DNA from: JAWSUT01 sp033549345
GTDB taxonomy: Bacteria; Bacillota; Dethiobacteria; Dethiobacterales; Dethiobacteraceae
Assembly: GCA_033549345.1 (NCBI GenBank)
Contig: JAWSUT010000023.1
Location: 1-51,225 of the forward strand
DNA: 51,225 bases
Direction of reading: 5' to 3'
Shown here: one piece after another, positions 32,519-41,110 of the stretch
Numbering within the stretch: position 1 is the stretch's first letter
How the letters are laid out: every line of letters begins with the position of its first letter
The notes under the pieces: generated by a model
Database searches by the model: none
Seen by the model: only the letters and a program-made list of their open reading frames with translations
What the model was told of the DNA's origin: nothing
Program-made: the position numbers and the translations under genes

Positions 32519-33037
32519 GTGACCAAAATAAAGCAGCAATCAAAGCAAGACGCATACACCTCAAATCTTCTGATTTCACTGCTTATGCGTTTTCCTGAAA
32601 TCATGTCCATTAATTTTAATACAGAAAATGAACAGGCCAAGTTTACATTTTTCCTGCATGGATGCCCTGATAAGGACGAATATAAGCGCTTTGGCAGCCT
32701 TTTACGTGAGTCGCTGGCCGCCTATGAGGAGCTGACAGGGGAAAAGGTGCAGGTTAAACCCAAAATGATCCGTTCCGGCAAGCTGAATTTGCTGGAAGTA
32801 AGCTGCTGCACAGCTGCCCTAACCCTTGAAGGAATTCAGCTCATCACAGGTATTGTGGACAATGCGTTTCCGGACAGGCTAATGATTGACGCCGATACGG
32901 CTGAAGTGATACATGATGAAGAAATGCTCCGCCAGGAGGAGATCATTGAATATCTTCTTACGCACAGCACCGGGACTAAGAAAGAAAACCTTATTGCATT
33001 CCGCGAAGCCGGTAAAGTGTTTGTCTATGATAAATAG
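32519..33037 (+). CDS. Conserved-looking protein of unknown function between rny and ymdB
   Basis: A 172-residue soluble protein with no signal or membrane segment. It opens with a helical segment (DAYTSNLLISLLMRFPEIMSINFN) and carries FTFFLHGCPDKDEYKRFGSLLRESLAAYEELTG, a Cys pair in EVSCCTAALTLEGIQLITGIV, and an acidic C-terminal half. No motif identifies an activity. GTG 32519 is chosen over GTG 32510 because GAGGAAG (32503-32509) is 9 bases ahead of it. It is bounded by terminators on both sides and so forms its own unit inside an otherwise standard gene order. Confidence 0.65.
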   Translation: MTKIKQQSKQDAYTSNLLISLLMRFPEIMSINFNTENEQAKFTFFLHGCPDKDEYKRFGSLLRESLAAYEELTGEKVQVKPKMIRSGKLNLLEVSCCTAALTLEGIQLITGIVDNAFPDRLMIDADTAEVIHDEEMLRQEEIIEYLLTHSTGTKKENLIAFREAGKVFVYDK

Positions 33038-33055
33038 AGCGTTGGTTTAGAATCC

Positions 33056-33080
33056 AAAAGGCTGTGAAAACAGCCTTTTC
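33056..33080 (+). terminator. Terminator before ymdB
   Basis: AAAAGGCTG (33056-33064) and CAGCCTTTT (33071-33079) form the stem; the T run is short. Confidence 0.75.
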
Positions 33081-33146
33081 ATGCATAATTAGCAGAAAAT
33101 TATGGAAAACTGCATGGTATGGTTATAAGGAAATGAGGTGCGGATA

Positions 33147-33932
33147 TTGCGGGTATTGATGATCGGCGATGTTGTGGGGAGACCCGGCAGGCACTGTGTG
33201 CGCGACCTTTTACCCCGGGTTATAGAGAATTACAGCATTGACTTTACCGTCGCCAACGGTGAGAATCTTGCCGCGGGTACCGGATTTAATGAAAAGACAG
33301 CCAGCGAGTTGTTTACATATGGTGTGGATGTACTGACGATGGGCAACCATGTCTGGGACAAAAAAGAGGCACTGAGCTACATTCTGCGTGAAAACCGTAT
33401 TGTCAGGCCTGTGAATTACCCGCCCGGTACGCCGGGACAGGGTTATGCTGTTTTTGAGAAGAACGGAATCAAAATTGCTGTTTTAAACGGCAGCGGGCGC
33501 GTGTTCATGCCGGCTTTGGATTGCCCTTTCAGGACAATACGCAAAGCGGCAGAACATCTCAAAAGCGAAACGGACGTCATCTTTGTTGACTTTCATGCCG
33601 AGGCCACCTCAGAAAAAATTGCTATGGGACGATACCTTGACGGAATTGTCTCCGCTGTGACAGGAACCCATACACACGTGCAGACGGCTGATGAAAGGGT
33701 ATTAGAGGGCGGTACAGCGTATATTACAGATGTGGGAATGACCGGCCCCCTGGAATCTGTGCTGGGCATTGACCCCAAAATTGTCCTGCAAAAATTTCTA
33801 TCTCAGATGCCGGCCCGTTTTGAAGTGATGGACAAAGGGCCTGCACAGTTTAACGCAGTCGTAGTAGAAATTGACGAGCTGACGGGCCGGGCTGCTTCTA
33901 TTGAAAGGATTTTTGATATACATGAAACTTAA
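33147..33932 (+). CDS. ymdB: YmdB family cyclic-nucleotide phosphodiesterase
   Basis: A 261-residue metallophosphoesterase of the TIGR00282 family, which in Bacillus hydrolyses cyclic nucleotides and affects biofilm and motility gene expression. Motifs are MIGDVVGRPGRHC, VANGENLAAGTGF, MGNHVWDKKE, VDFHAEATSEK and TGTHTHVQTAD. The start TTG 33147 gives the canonical N-terminus (MRVLMIGD) and lies 6 bases after GAGGTG; the GTG at 33138 is part of that ribosome site. Confidence 0.93.
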   Translation: MRVLMIGDVVGRPGRHCVRDLLPRVIENYSIDFTVANGENLAAGTGFNEKTASELFTYGVDVLTMGNHVWDKKEALSYILRENRIVRPVNYPPGTPGQGYAVFEKNGIKIAVLNGSGRVFMPALDCPFRTIRKAAEHLKSETDVIFVDFHAEATSEKIAMGRYLDGIVSAVTGTHTHVQTADERVLEGGTAYITDVGMTGPLESVLGIDPKIVLQKFLSQMPARFEVMDKGPAQFNAVVVEIDELTGRAASIERIFDIHET

Positions 33933-33953
33933 TTAAAATAATTGTCCGACAAA

Positions 33954-33981
33954 GCAGGAATTTATCCGGCAGATGCTGAAT
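33954..33981 (+). promoter_or_regulatory. Sigma-H promoter of spoVS
   Basis: GCAGGAATT (33954-33962) fits the sigma-H -35 consensus RnAGGAwWW, and GCTGAAT (33975-33981) fits -10 RnnGAAT with a 12-base spacer. spoVS is a known sigma-H gene in Bacillus subtilis, so the call agrees with the gene 47 bases downstream. Confidence 0.75.
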
Positions 33982-34027
33982 AAATAGTTAGAGTTGTCAG
34001 AAAAGTCAAATAATCAGGAGGTCCAGC

Positions 34028-34288
34028 ATGGAAGTATTAAAAGTTTCAGCAAAATCAAACCCGAACTCTGTGGCAGGAGCGTTGGCTGGCGTCTTACGTG
34101 AACGGGGATGTGCGGAAATTCAGGCAATCGGGGCAGGCGCTCTGAATCAGGCTGTGAAAGCAGTAGCCATTGCCAGGGGTTTTGTTGCTCCCAGTGGAAT
34201 GGACCTGATTTGTATTCCCGCCTTTACAGATATTTTAATTGACGGCGAGGAGCGGACTGCAATAAAACTTCTGGTACAGCCCAGATAA
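34028..34288 (+). CDS. spoVS: Stage V sporulation protein S
   Basis: An 86-residue Alba-like protein needed for spore coat assembly and septum events. The whole sequence fits the family: MEVLKVSAKSNPNSVAGALAG, ALNQAVKAVAIARGFVAPSG and a C-terminal strand ending KLLVQPR. GGAGG lies 6 bases before the ATG. A sigma-H promoter precedes it and a terminator follows. Confidence 0.97.
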   Translation: MEVLKVSAKSNPNSVAGALAGVLRERGCAEIQAIGAGALNQAVKAVAIARGFVAPSGMDLICIPAFTDILIDGEERTAIKLLVQPR

Positions 34289-34307
34289 GTATATAATATA
34301 GATATAC

Positions 34308-34330
34308 ACACCCATTAGGGTGTTTTTTTT
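34308..34330 (+). terminator. Terminator after spoVS
   Basis: ACACCC (34308-34313), loop ATTA, GGGTGT (34318-34323) and eight T residues. Confidence 0.88.
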
Positions 34331-34351
34331 CGGCGAAACGGAGGAATCCAG

Positions 34352-35338
34352 ATGATAAGCACAAATGATTTCAATACTCTGCACAGAGAGGCTGTGGTGG
34401 TGGACGGACACTGTGATACCGTTCATTTGTTTCTGGGCAACAAGGAGCCTTACTCTTTTGGTGAGAAAAACGACGTGGGGCATATAGACCTGCCGCGGCT
34501 ACGGGAGGGAGGCGTTGATGTACAGTTTTTTGCCGTATATATTGAGCCCGAGTTTAAACCATACGGAGCTCTGCGGCGCACACTTACACTAATTGAGTAT
34601 TTTTGGCGGGAAATGGAAAAGTGTAGAGACAGCGTAACCGTTGTTCAAAGTACCGGTGATCTGGAGTCTGCCTTGCTGGAAAAAAAACTGGCCGTTCTAT
34701 TAAGTATGGAAGGCGGTGAACCGCTGGAAGATTTGGACGTGCTTCATGTCCTTTACAGGCTCGGACTGCGCAGTGTGGGTCTGACCTGGAACCAGCGCAA
34801 TATGCTTGCCGATGGAGTCGGTGTGGGGCAGGCCGCCGGAGGTTTAACGCACCTGGGACAGGACATGGTTCGGGAAATGAACAAACTGGGCATGATTGTT
34901 GATGCCGCGCACCTGGCCCCGCGGGGATTTTATGATTTGCTTGATGCAGCGTCGGCGCCTTTTGTTGTCACACATGCTAACGCAAAAGCAGTCTGTGATC
35001 ACAGACGAAATCTTGATGACGATCAACTGCGCGCCCTGCAGGAGCAGGGAGGCGTGGTGGGACTGACATATTATCCACCCTTTGTACATAGAAGCGGCCT
35101 GGCTTCTTTGGATGATTTACTGGATCACTTTTGCCATATAGCGGAACACATCGGTACAGACGTCCTGGCTCTTGGTTCGGATTTTGACGGGATCCCTGAG
35201 AGTGTCCGGGGGCTTGACGACGTTTCCCTGCTGCCAAACCTTACGGAGGGCCTGTTAAAACGCGGATTTAGCAGTAGTGAAATAAAGAATATTCTCGGTG
35301 GCAATTTTTTACGTGTTTTGCGGACAGTTTTGAAATAG
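34352..35338 (+). CDS. Membrane dipeptidase (peptidase M19 family)
   Basis: A 328-residue zinc dipeptidase of the renal dipeptidase family. Metal ligands are visible in VDGHCDT (HxD, about 20-24), SMEGGEP, VDAAHLAP, THANAKAV and LGSDFDG. Unlike mammalian homologues it has no signal peptide and is probably cytosolic. ATG 34352 follows ACGGAGG. It is 11 bases from the PHP gene and is probably co-transcribed with it. Confidence 0.92.
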   Translation: MISTNDFNTLHREAVVVDGHCDTVHLFLGNKEPYSFGEKNDVGHIDLPRLREGGVDVQFFAVYIEPEFKPYGALRRTLTLIEYFWREMEKCRDSVTVVQSTGDLESALLEKKLAVLLSMEGGEPLEDLDVLHVLYRLGLRSVGLTWNQRNMLADGVGVGQAAGGLTHLGQDMVREMNKLGMIVDAAHLAPRGFYDLLDAASAPFVVTHANAKAVCDHRRNLDDDQLRALQEQGGVVGLTYYPPFVHRSGLASLDDLLDHFCHIAEHIGTDVLALGSDFDGIPESVRGLDDVSLLPNLTEGLLKRGFSSSEIKNILGGNFLRVLRTVLK

Positions 35339-35349
35339 GAGGATGTGCA

Positions 35350-36171
35350 ATGACGGTCACTGCTGATTTACATGTTCACACAACCGCAAGCGACGGAATG
35401 CTGTCCCCACGTAATGTGGTTGCCCGGGCATCAGAAACCGGACTTTCTGCCGTTGCCGTTACAGACCACGACTCTGCAGGAGGAATCGCTGAAGCCCTTG
35501 AGGCAGGTGCTGCGTATCAAGTCAATGTGATTCCGGGGATTGAACTCAGCACGGAATGTGAGGATCATGAGATACACATTCTGGGGTTCTATATTGACCA
35601 TACAGATACACATTTACTTTCACTTTTAAATGATCTGCAGACCAGCCGTTTTACACGGGCAGAAAAAATGGTGGAGAAACTGGCATCCCTGGGATATAGA
35701 ATTGAAATGAATGCTGTACTGCGCCATGCAGGTGATGCGGCACCCGGCAGGCCGCACATCGGCAGAGCCCTGGTGGAAAAGGGGTATTTACCCAGTGTGA
35801 CAGATGCGTTTGAATCATTGATTGGGTTTAGAATGCCGGCTTATGTGGAGCGGTTTAAGCTGACACCTCAACAGGCAATTCAGGCAATTCATCAAGCCGG
35901 CGGTATTGCAGCCTGGGCCCATCCCGGACTGGTTGGAGATGATTCATTTTTGGAATTGTTTCTCTCCTGCGGCCTCGACGGCCTTGAGGCGTATCACCCC
36001 GACCATTCTGCTGCAAAATCTGAATACTATAGGCAACTTGCTAAAAACAAAGGCCTTGTTATCTGCGGGGGCTCAGATTTCCACGGTGGAGAGAGAGCCC
36101 GTGAACTTGGCCATTGCGGGCTCAATAAAGAAGAATTTACAGAGTTTTTAACGGTTTCCCACAGCCGTTGA
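35350..36171 (+). CDS. PHP-domain phosphoesterase
   Basis: A 273-residue protein of the PHP superfamily (YciV/RNase AM-like). It shows the metal motif DLHVHTTASDG near the start, VTDHDSAGG, IPGIELSTE, EIHILGFYID, an inserted middle domain (about 100-190), AWAHPGL and GGSDFHG. Relatives act on 3',5'-nucleotide bisphosphates or RNA 5' ends; the specific substrate here is inferred only from similarity. GAGGATG precedes the ATG. Confidence 0.88.
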   Translation: MTVTADLHVHTTASDGMLSPRNVVARASETGLSAVAVTDHDSAGGIAEALEAGAAYQVNVIPGIELSTECEDHEIHILGFYIDHTDTHLLSLLNDLQTSRFTRAEKMVEKLASLGYRIEMNAVLRHAGDAAPGRPHIGRALVEKGYLPSVTDAFESLIGFRMPAYVERFKLTPQQAIQAIHQAGGIAAWAHPGLVGDDSFLELFLSCGLDGLEAYHPDHSAAKSEYYRQLAKNKGLVICGGSDFHGGERARELGHCGLNKEEFTEFLTVSHSR

Positions 36172-36240
36172 CGTAAAATTCTGAACATAAAAAAGGATTT
36201 TTTATTGCTTTGGCGAATTAATATATAAAATGTGACAATG

Positions 36241-36270
36241 AAAATACCAATAATATGGGTATTTTTTTTT
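36241..36270 (+). terminator. Terminator before the kor operon
   Basis: AAAATACC (36241-36248) and GGTATTTT (36258-36265) with a run of nine T residues, 25 bases before korD. Confidence 0.85.
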
Positions 36271-36294
36271 AGCTAAAACCTTCAGGGGGGAACC

Positions 36295-36507
36295 GTGAAA
36301 GAAAAGAGTCGGACGTCTATCTCAATCAACAAGGAATGGTGCAAAAAATGTGGTATTTGCACAACATTTTGTCCCAAAAATGTACTGGAAATCGGTGAAG
36401 ACGGGAAGCCCTATGTAAAAGACCCGGAAGCCTGCATTGGTTGCGGGCTTTGTGAGTTGCGCTGTCCCGAATTTGCTATCAAACTGGAGGAGAAAAACAA
36501 TGACTAA
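36295..36507 (+). CDS. korD: 2-oxoacid:ferredoxin oxidoreductase, ferredoxin-like delta subunit
   Basis: A 70-residue 2x[4Fe-4S] ferredoxin with CKKCGICTTFCPKN and CIGCGLCELRCPEF, the electron-relay subunit of four-part 2-oxoacid:acceptor oxidoreductases. The start is GTG 36295 after AGGGGGG. It overlaps korA by 8 bases. Gene order D-A-B-C matches 2-oxoglutarate or related 2-oxoacid oxidoreductases of Clostridia. Confidence 0.92.
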   Translation: MKEKSRTSISINKEWCKKCGICTTFCPKNVLEIGEDGKPYVKDPEACIGCGLCELRCPEFAIKLEEKNND

Positions 36508-37639
36508 ACCCAGGCGGCTCATGCAGGGAAATGAAGCGTGTGCGGCCGGGGCACTCTACGCCGGCCTTGATTTTTTTGCCGGTTATCCGATTACCCCATC
36601 AACCGAAATCGCTGAAATTCTTGCCTCCCGTTTGCCGGAAAACGGTGGACGATTTATTCAGATGGAAGACGAAATCTCGAGTATTGCTGCCTGTATCGGA
36701 GCATCTGTAACCGGTGCGAAAGCAATGACCACAACCAGCGGCCCCGGCTTCAGCCTGATGCAGGAGAACCTGGGCTACGCCATTATGACAGAAACTCCCT
36801 GTGTGGTAGCAAATGTACAGCGGCTTGGTCCAAGCACGGGCGGCCCTACATCACCGTCTCAGGGAGATGTTATGCAAGCGCGCTGGGGTACACACGGCGA
36901 CCACGAGATGGTTGTACTCACACCCGCCAGTGTTGAGGAAACGTTTACGCTAACGGTAAAAGCTTTCAATATCGCAGAATACCTCAGAACGCCTGTGATT
37001 TTACTATTGGACGAAACCATTGCTCATATGCGCGAAGGCGCTGCCCTTCCTGAGCCTGGTGAAATCGAAGTCATTTCCCGCAGCAACCCCGCGGCATCAA
37101 AAAAGGATTACAAACCATTTAAGCCGGGACTGAATCTGGTACCGACGCCCGCTCCGTTTGGAACAGGCTACCGCTATCATATCACGGGCCTGTATCACGA
37201 TGAAACAGGGTTTCCAACAGCCCAGCCTCAGGCGATTGAAAAACTGATCCTCAGGCTGCGGGATAAAATCCAGAAGAATATGGAGCCGTTTGTTTTCTAT
37301 GAAACCCATCTGACAGACGATGCGGATACAATTGTCATCTCTTATGGGGGGAGTGCCCGGCCGGCTAAAACAGCAGTTGAGGAAGCGCGTAAATCAGGGA
37401 TTCGGGCCGGATTACTCAGGCTGATTACCCTTTGGCCGTTTCCTGAGCATATTGTCAGGCAAATCTGTGCCGACGCGAAAACTGTAATTACAGCCGAAAT
37501 GAACCTCGGACAAATTTCAGGAGAAGTCAGGCGGGCCCTGTACGGCAGTGAGCGGGTTAAGTCCGTCACCCATATTGACGGAACTTTAATTCCGCCTCAG
37601 AAAATACTCTCTGCGGTCAGGGAGGCACAACATGAATAA
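36500..37639 (+). CDS. korA: 2-oxoacid:ferredoxin oxidoreductase, alpha subunit
   Basis: A 379-residue subunit with the pyrimidine-binding fold of thiamine-diphosphate enzymes: FFAGYPITPSTEIAE at the start, MEDEISSIAACIGASVTGAKAM, and TTSGPGFSLMQENLGYA. The C-terminal transketolase-like domain includes VISYGGSARPAK. The complex oxidises a 2-oxoacid to acyl-CoA and reduces ferredoxin; 2-oxoglutarate is the most likely substrate by similarity to KorA, but this is not proven. ATG 36500 is preferred over the reading from 36437, which lies in korD. Confidence 0.94.
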   Translation: MTKPRRLMQGNEACAAGALYAGLDFFAGYPITPSTEIAEILASRLPENGGRFIQMEDEISSIAACIGASVTGAKAMTTTSGPGFSLMQENLGYAIMTETPCVVANVQRLGPSTGGPTSPSQGDVMQARWGTHGDHEMVVLTPASVEETFTLTVKAFNIAEYLRTPVILLLDETIAHMREGAALPEPGEIEVISRSNPAASKKDYKPFKPGLNLVPTPAPFGTGYRYHITGLYHDETGFPTAQPQAIEKLILRLRDKIQKNMEPFVFYETHLTDDADTIVISYGGSARPAKTAVEEARKSGIRAGLLRLITLWPFPEHIVRQICADAKTVITAEMNLGQISGEVRRALYGSERVKSVTHIDGTLIPPQKILSAVREAQHE

Positions 37640-38465
37640 AAACGCCAATATTCATAAGTATTTACGTCTCGATAAATATCCTACCATCTGGTGTGCAGGG
37701 TGTGGCAACGGCCAGGTTTTGGGAGCCCTTCTGCGGGCTATAGACACGCTAAAGCTTGATCAGGACAAAGTTGTGGTCGTATCCGGCATTGGCTGCTCAT
37801 CACGTGCATCCGGTTACCTGGACTTCAACACCATGCATACAACCCACGGCAGGCCGCTGGCCTTTGCCACTGGAATTAAACTGGCCAATCCCGACCTGCA
37901 TGTTATCGTTCTTGCAGGAGACGGTGATACAACAGCTATTGGCGGTAATCATTTAATTCATGCCGCCAGGCGGAATATCGGCATCACCACGGTTATCTTC
38001 AACAACGGTATTTACGGTATGACAGGCGGACAGTGCTCCCCGATGACGGGAAAAGGCTGCAAAGCAACAACAGCGCCCCTGGGGAACCTGGACACGCCGT
38101 TTGATATTTGTGAATTAGCCCGGGCGGCAGGTGCCACGTTTGTAGCGCGCGGCGTAACATACGCTCCGGTAAAACTGGAAGCGATGATGACGAAAGCTCT
38201 TGAACATAACGGCTTTTCCGTTATCGATTGTATTACCCAGTGCCCCACATATTACGGGCGCCTAAACAAAATGGGGAAAGCCGTTGATATGCTGGAATGG
38301 CAAAAAGAGCACACCATTACACTGGAAAAGGCACAATCTTTGCCGCCGCATACCCTTAAAGAAAAAATTATAACCGGCATCTATGTAAACAAACTGCGCG
38401 GTGAATACACTGAACGCTACCGCAAGCTGCATAATCAGTGCGGGAAGGACGAGAGCCGTGATTAA
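37632..38465 (+). CDS. korB: 2-oxoacid:ferredoxin oxidoreductase, beta subunit
   Basis: A 277-residue thiamine-diphosphate-binding subunit. It shows WCAGCGNGQVLGAL near the N-terminus, GIGCSSRASGYLDFNTMHTTHGR, the GDGDTTAIGGNHLIHAARRN magnesium/cofactor motif and NNGIYGMTGGQ. It overlaps korA and korC by 8 bases on each side. Confidence 0.95.
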   Translation: MNKNANIHKYLRLDKYPTIWCAGCGNGQVLGALLRAIDTLKLDQDKVVVVSGIGCSSRASGYLDFNTMHTTHGRPLAFATGIKLANPDLHVIVLAGDGDTTAIGGNHLIHAARRNIGITTVIFNNGIYGMTGGQCSPMTGKGCKATTAPLGNLDTPFDICELARAAGATFVARGVTYAPVKLEAMMTKALEHNGFSVIDCITQCPTYYGRLNKMGKAVDMLEWQKEHTITLEKAQSLPPHTLKEKIITGIYVNKLRGEYTERYRKLHNQCGKDESRD

Positions 38466-38982
38466 AAAAGAAGTCCGTTTGTCCGGCTCGGGTGGCCAGG
38501 GGATGATTCTTGCCGGCGTCACGCTGGCCGATGCAGCGATTAAAGCCGGATTTAACGCTGTTCAGACACAGTCATACGGTCCGGAAGCAAGGGGGGGAGC
38601 AAGCCGCGCCGAGGTGATTATCAGTGACCAGCCGGTGGACTATCCCAAAGTCAGTTCACCGGATATATTTCTGGCTTTAACTTCGGAATCATACGGTAAA
38701 TATTGCAATGATATCCGCTCTGACGGAATTATTATTATTGATGAAACTTTGCAGGCCACAGATTGCCCTGAAGATGCTCTGTCACTGCCCATTGTCGCCA
38801 AAGCCAGGGAGGCAGGACTGGAAATTACCGCCAATATGGTTGCTCTTGGTGTACTGGGAGCGCTCCTGAAAGACGTACTGGATAAGGATTATTTAATTGA
38901 AGCCATCAATGAACGTGTCCCTTCCGGAACAGCCAAAATGAATATTCAGGCTTTTCAGAATGGATACGCTATGATAAAATAA
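38458..38982 (+). CDS. korC: 2-oxoacid:ferredoxin oxidoreductase, gamma subunit
   Basis: A 174-residue subunit of the POR gamma family with RLSGSGGQGMILAGVTLADAA, QSYGPEARGGASRAEVIIS and the C-terminal GVLGALLKDV and MNIQAFQNGY. GTG 38458 starts it inside the end of korB with AAGGACGAGAG ahead; the reading from 38401 overlaps korB for longer. It completes the four-subunit enzyme. Confidence 0.94.
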   Translation: MIKKEVRLSGSGGQGMILAGVTLADAAIKAGFNAVQTQSYGPEARGGASRAEVIISDQPVDYPKVSSPDIFLALTSESYGKYCNDIRSDGIIIIDETLQATDCPEDALSLPIVAKAREAGLEITANMVALGVLGALLKDVLDKDYLIEAINERVPSGTAKMNIQAFQNGYAMIK

Positions 38983-39064
38983 AAGGAACTGTGAGGTGAT
39001 GACGGCCGTCTGATTCAGGTAACAAAGAGAAAACGATTACGCTGTGTTGGGAGGAGTACAAAAC

Positions 39065-39490
39065 ATGGAAAACCTTCGTTTAGGTCTTGAAATCATGGTC
39101 ATCGGCTTTGCTGTTGTCATGGCGACCTTATACCTCTTGTATCTAATTTTACTTGGTTTCAGCCGCTGCTGCGCAAGGCCGGCTAAACCTGAACCCCGGA
39201 AAGAAACAGTTCCGACACCGCCTTCTTCGGTGTTAAGTGAGGTAACCACAGCCCCTGTTGCCGCTGCTGTCAGTGAGCAATCTTTCGGGACGGCCCCCGA
39301 AATCATTGCCGCTATTACGGCCGCTGTTTCTGCGTGCCTGGAAGTGTCTTCCGATCAATTTAAAATTCTTGCGGTACAACCTGCGCCATCCGGTCATAAC
39401 AGCAGTACGTCCAACTGGGCTGTTATGGGCAGAAAAAGACTCATGGAAAAGCGCCAGGATATAGGTATGTTTAGAAGGGAGAGGAGATAA
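39065..39490 (+). CDS. OadG-like small membrane subunit of a sodium-pump decarboxylase
   Basis: A 141-residue protein with one N-terminal membrane segment (about 7-29, IMVIGFAVVMATLYLLYLILLGF), then a Pro/Ala-rich linker and a C-terminal part (PEIIAAITAAVSACLEVSSDQFKI). It fits the gamma (OadG) subunit, which anchors the carboxyltransferase to the sodium pump. GGAGGAG is 7 bases ahead of the ATG; its stop shares one base with the next start. The 80 bases between korC and this gene show nothing but a possible short frame. Confidence 0.82.
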   Translation: MENLRLGLEIMVIGFAVVMATLYLLYLILLGFSRCCARPAKPEPRKETVPTPPSSVLSEVTTAPVAAAVSEQSFGTAPEIIAAITAAVSACLEVSSDQFKILAVQPAPSGHNSSTSNWAVMGRKRLMEKRQDIGMFRRERR

Positions 39491-39924
39491 TGAAGAAGTT
39501 TCGAGTCACTGTAGACGGTCAGGCATATGATGTTGCTGTTGAGGAATTGGGTGCAGGTGCTTCGGTAGCAAAACCGGCTCCGCAGCCTGTTTCAGCTCCC
39601 AGGCCCGCAGCCGCTGCTCCGGCACCGGCACCAAAAGTTGCACCGGCACCAAAAGCTGCTCCGGCGCCAAAAGCCGCTCCGGCCGCACCGAAGGCTGCTG
39701 CACCCGCGGGAGGAAACTCGGTTAGTGCTCCCATGCCCGGTGTTGTCCTGAATGTTCTCGTGAGTGAAGGGCAGGAGGTAGCAGCCGGTGATGTGTTGTT
39801 GATTCTTGAAGCAATGAAAATGGAGAATGAGGTGACTGCACCGGCAGCCGGTACCGTCAAAGAATTAGCTGTAGCAAAAGGTGCCAGCGTAAATACCGGC
39901 GATTTAATGGTCGTCATTGAATAA
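39490..39924 (+). CDS. Biotin carboxyl carrier subunit of a decarboxylase
   Basis: A 144-residue protein with an N-terminal FRVTVDGQAYDV element, a Pro/Ala linker of repeated APAPKA units (about residues 26-75) and a C-terminal biotinyl domain with EAMKMENE, biotin on Lys110. This build is that of the biotin subunit (GcdC/MmdC) of sodium-translocating decarboxylases. It overlaps the OadG-like gene by one base and is followed after 12 bases by the beta subunit gene. The linker repeats are low-complexity and prone to length change. Confidence 0.93.
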   Translation: MKKFRVTVDGQAYDVAVEELGAGASVAKPAPQPVSAPRPAAAAPAPAPKVAPAPKAAPAPKAAPAAPKAAAPAGGNSVSAPMPGVVLNVLVSEGQEVAAGDVLLILEAMKMENEVTAPAAGTVKELAVAKGASVNTGDLMVVIE

Positions 39925-39936
39925 GGGGGGACGACC

Positions 39937-41082
39937 ATGATTGATAAACTGATGATTTTTGTCCAGGGTACAGGCTTTTATGCAATGACATTCCCACAGC
40001 TCTTGATGATTATCATTGCAGGCGCCCTGCTTTACCTGGGAATCGTAAAAAAATATGAACCCTTGCTCCTTGTCCCCATCGGCTTCGGTGCACTGCTGGT
40101 AAACCTACCGCTTGCCGACGTGATGAACGCCCCTGTTTACCAGAACGGGGAAATGGCTTCAGCAGGCGGACTGCTCTATTACTTCTACCAGGGAATTAAG
40201 CTGGGAATTTTCCCACCGCTGATTTTCCTGGGTATAGGTGCCATGACGGATTTCGGGCCGCTAATTGCCAACCCGAAGACGCTTCTGTTGGGTGCAGCCG
40301 CACAGTTTGGTATTTTTGCCACACTAATCGGTGCCATGCTGCTGGGGTTTTCGCCCCAGGCAGCCGGAGCAATCGGCATTATCGGCGGTGCAGATGGCCC
40401 CACGGCCATTTATACAGCGTCGAAACTGGCACCTGACCTACTGGGGTCTGTGGCGGTTGCCGCCTATTCCTATATGGCCCTGGTACCAATTATCCAGCCG
40501 CCGATTATGAAGCTTTTTACCAACAAAGCGGAACGGGAGATTGTGATGGAACAGCTCCGTCCCGTGTCAAAAACAGAACGTGTGCTTTTCCCGATAATCG
40601 TAGTTACGCTTTGCGGCCTGCTGCTGCCGCCGGCCATTCCACTGCTGGGGATGCTCATGCTTGGCAACCTGTTCCGTGAAAGCGGCGTAACGGATCGTCT
40701 GAGCAAGTCGGCGCAAAACGAACTGAACAATATTATTGTTATTATGCTTGGTGTGGCTGTAGGTGCATCCGCCAGCCATGACAAGTTCCTGACACCTGCC
40801 ACACTGAAGATTATTGCGCTGGGTCTGGTGGCCTTTGCCATCGGTACAGCTGCCGGTGTCCTGATGGGTAAACTGATGTGCAAGCTTAGCGGCGGCAAGG
40901 TTAACCCGCTGATTGGTTCTGCCGGGGTATCGGCCGTACCGATGGCCGCACGTGTGTCCCAGGTTGTGGGACGAGAAGCGAATCCAAACAACTACCTGCT
41001 GATGCACGCCATGGGGCCCAATGTGGCCGGTGTGATCGGCTCGGCCATTGCTGCCGGTATCTTACTTTCCCTGCTCGGCTAA
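39937..41082 (+). CDS. Sodium-translocating decarboxylase, beta subunit
   Basis: A 381-residue membrane protein of about nine segments that couples decarboxylation of biotin-CO2 to Na+ export. Family motifs are IGAMTDFGPL, GIIGGADGPTAIYTASKLAPDL and VGVSAVPMAARVSQ-like AGVSAVPMAARVSQVVG, with MHAMGPNVAGVIG at the end. No alpha (carboxyltransferase) gene lies in this cluster, so whether it works on oxaloacetate, methylmalonyl-CoA or glutaconyl-CoA cannot be told. The ATG follows AAGGGGGGACG. Confidence 0.93.
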   Translation: MIDKLMIFVQGTGFYAMTFPQLLMIIIAGALLYLGIVKKYEPLLLVPIGFGALLVNLPLADVMNAPVYQNGEMASAGGLLYYFYQGIKLGIFPPLIFLGIGAMTDFGPLIANPKTLLLGAAAQFGIFATLIGAMLLGFSPQAAGAIGIIGGADGPTAIYTASKLAPDLLGSVAVAAYSYMALVPIIQPPIMKLFTNKAEREIVMEQLRPVSKTERVLFPIIVVTLCGLLLPPAIPLLGMLMLGNLFRESGVTDRLSKSAQNELNNIIVIMLGVAVGASASHDKFLTPATLKIIALGLVAFAIGTAAGVLMGKLMCKLSGGKVNPLIGSAGVSAVPMAARVSQVVGREANPNNYLLMHAMGPNVAGVIGSAIAAGILLSLLG

Positions 41083-41110
41083 AATGGTAAAATACTTTTC
41101 CTGAACCACA

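Noticed and set aside
39572..39715. Repeated GCTCCGGCACC-like units as a tandem repeat array or CRISPR
   Set aside because: The repeats are in frame and encode the Pro/Ala linker of the biotin carrier; there are no spacers.
39506..39938. Minus-strand frames opposite the biotin carrier gene
   Set aside because: They are the complement of the Pro/Ala linker repeats and only reflect its composition.
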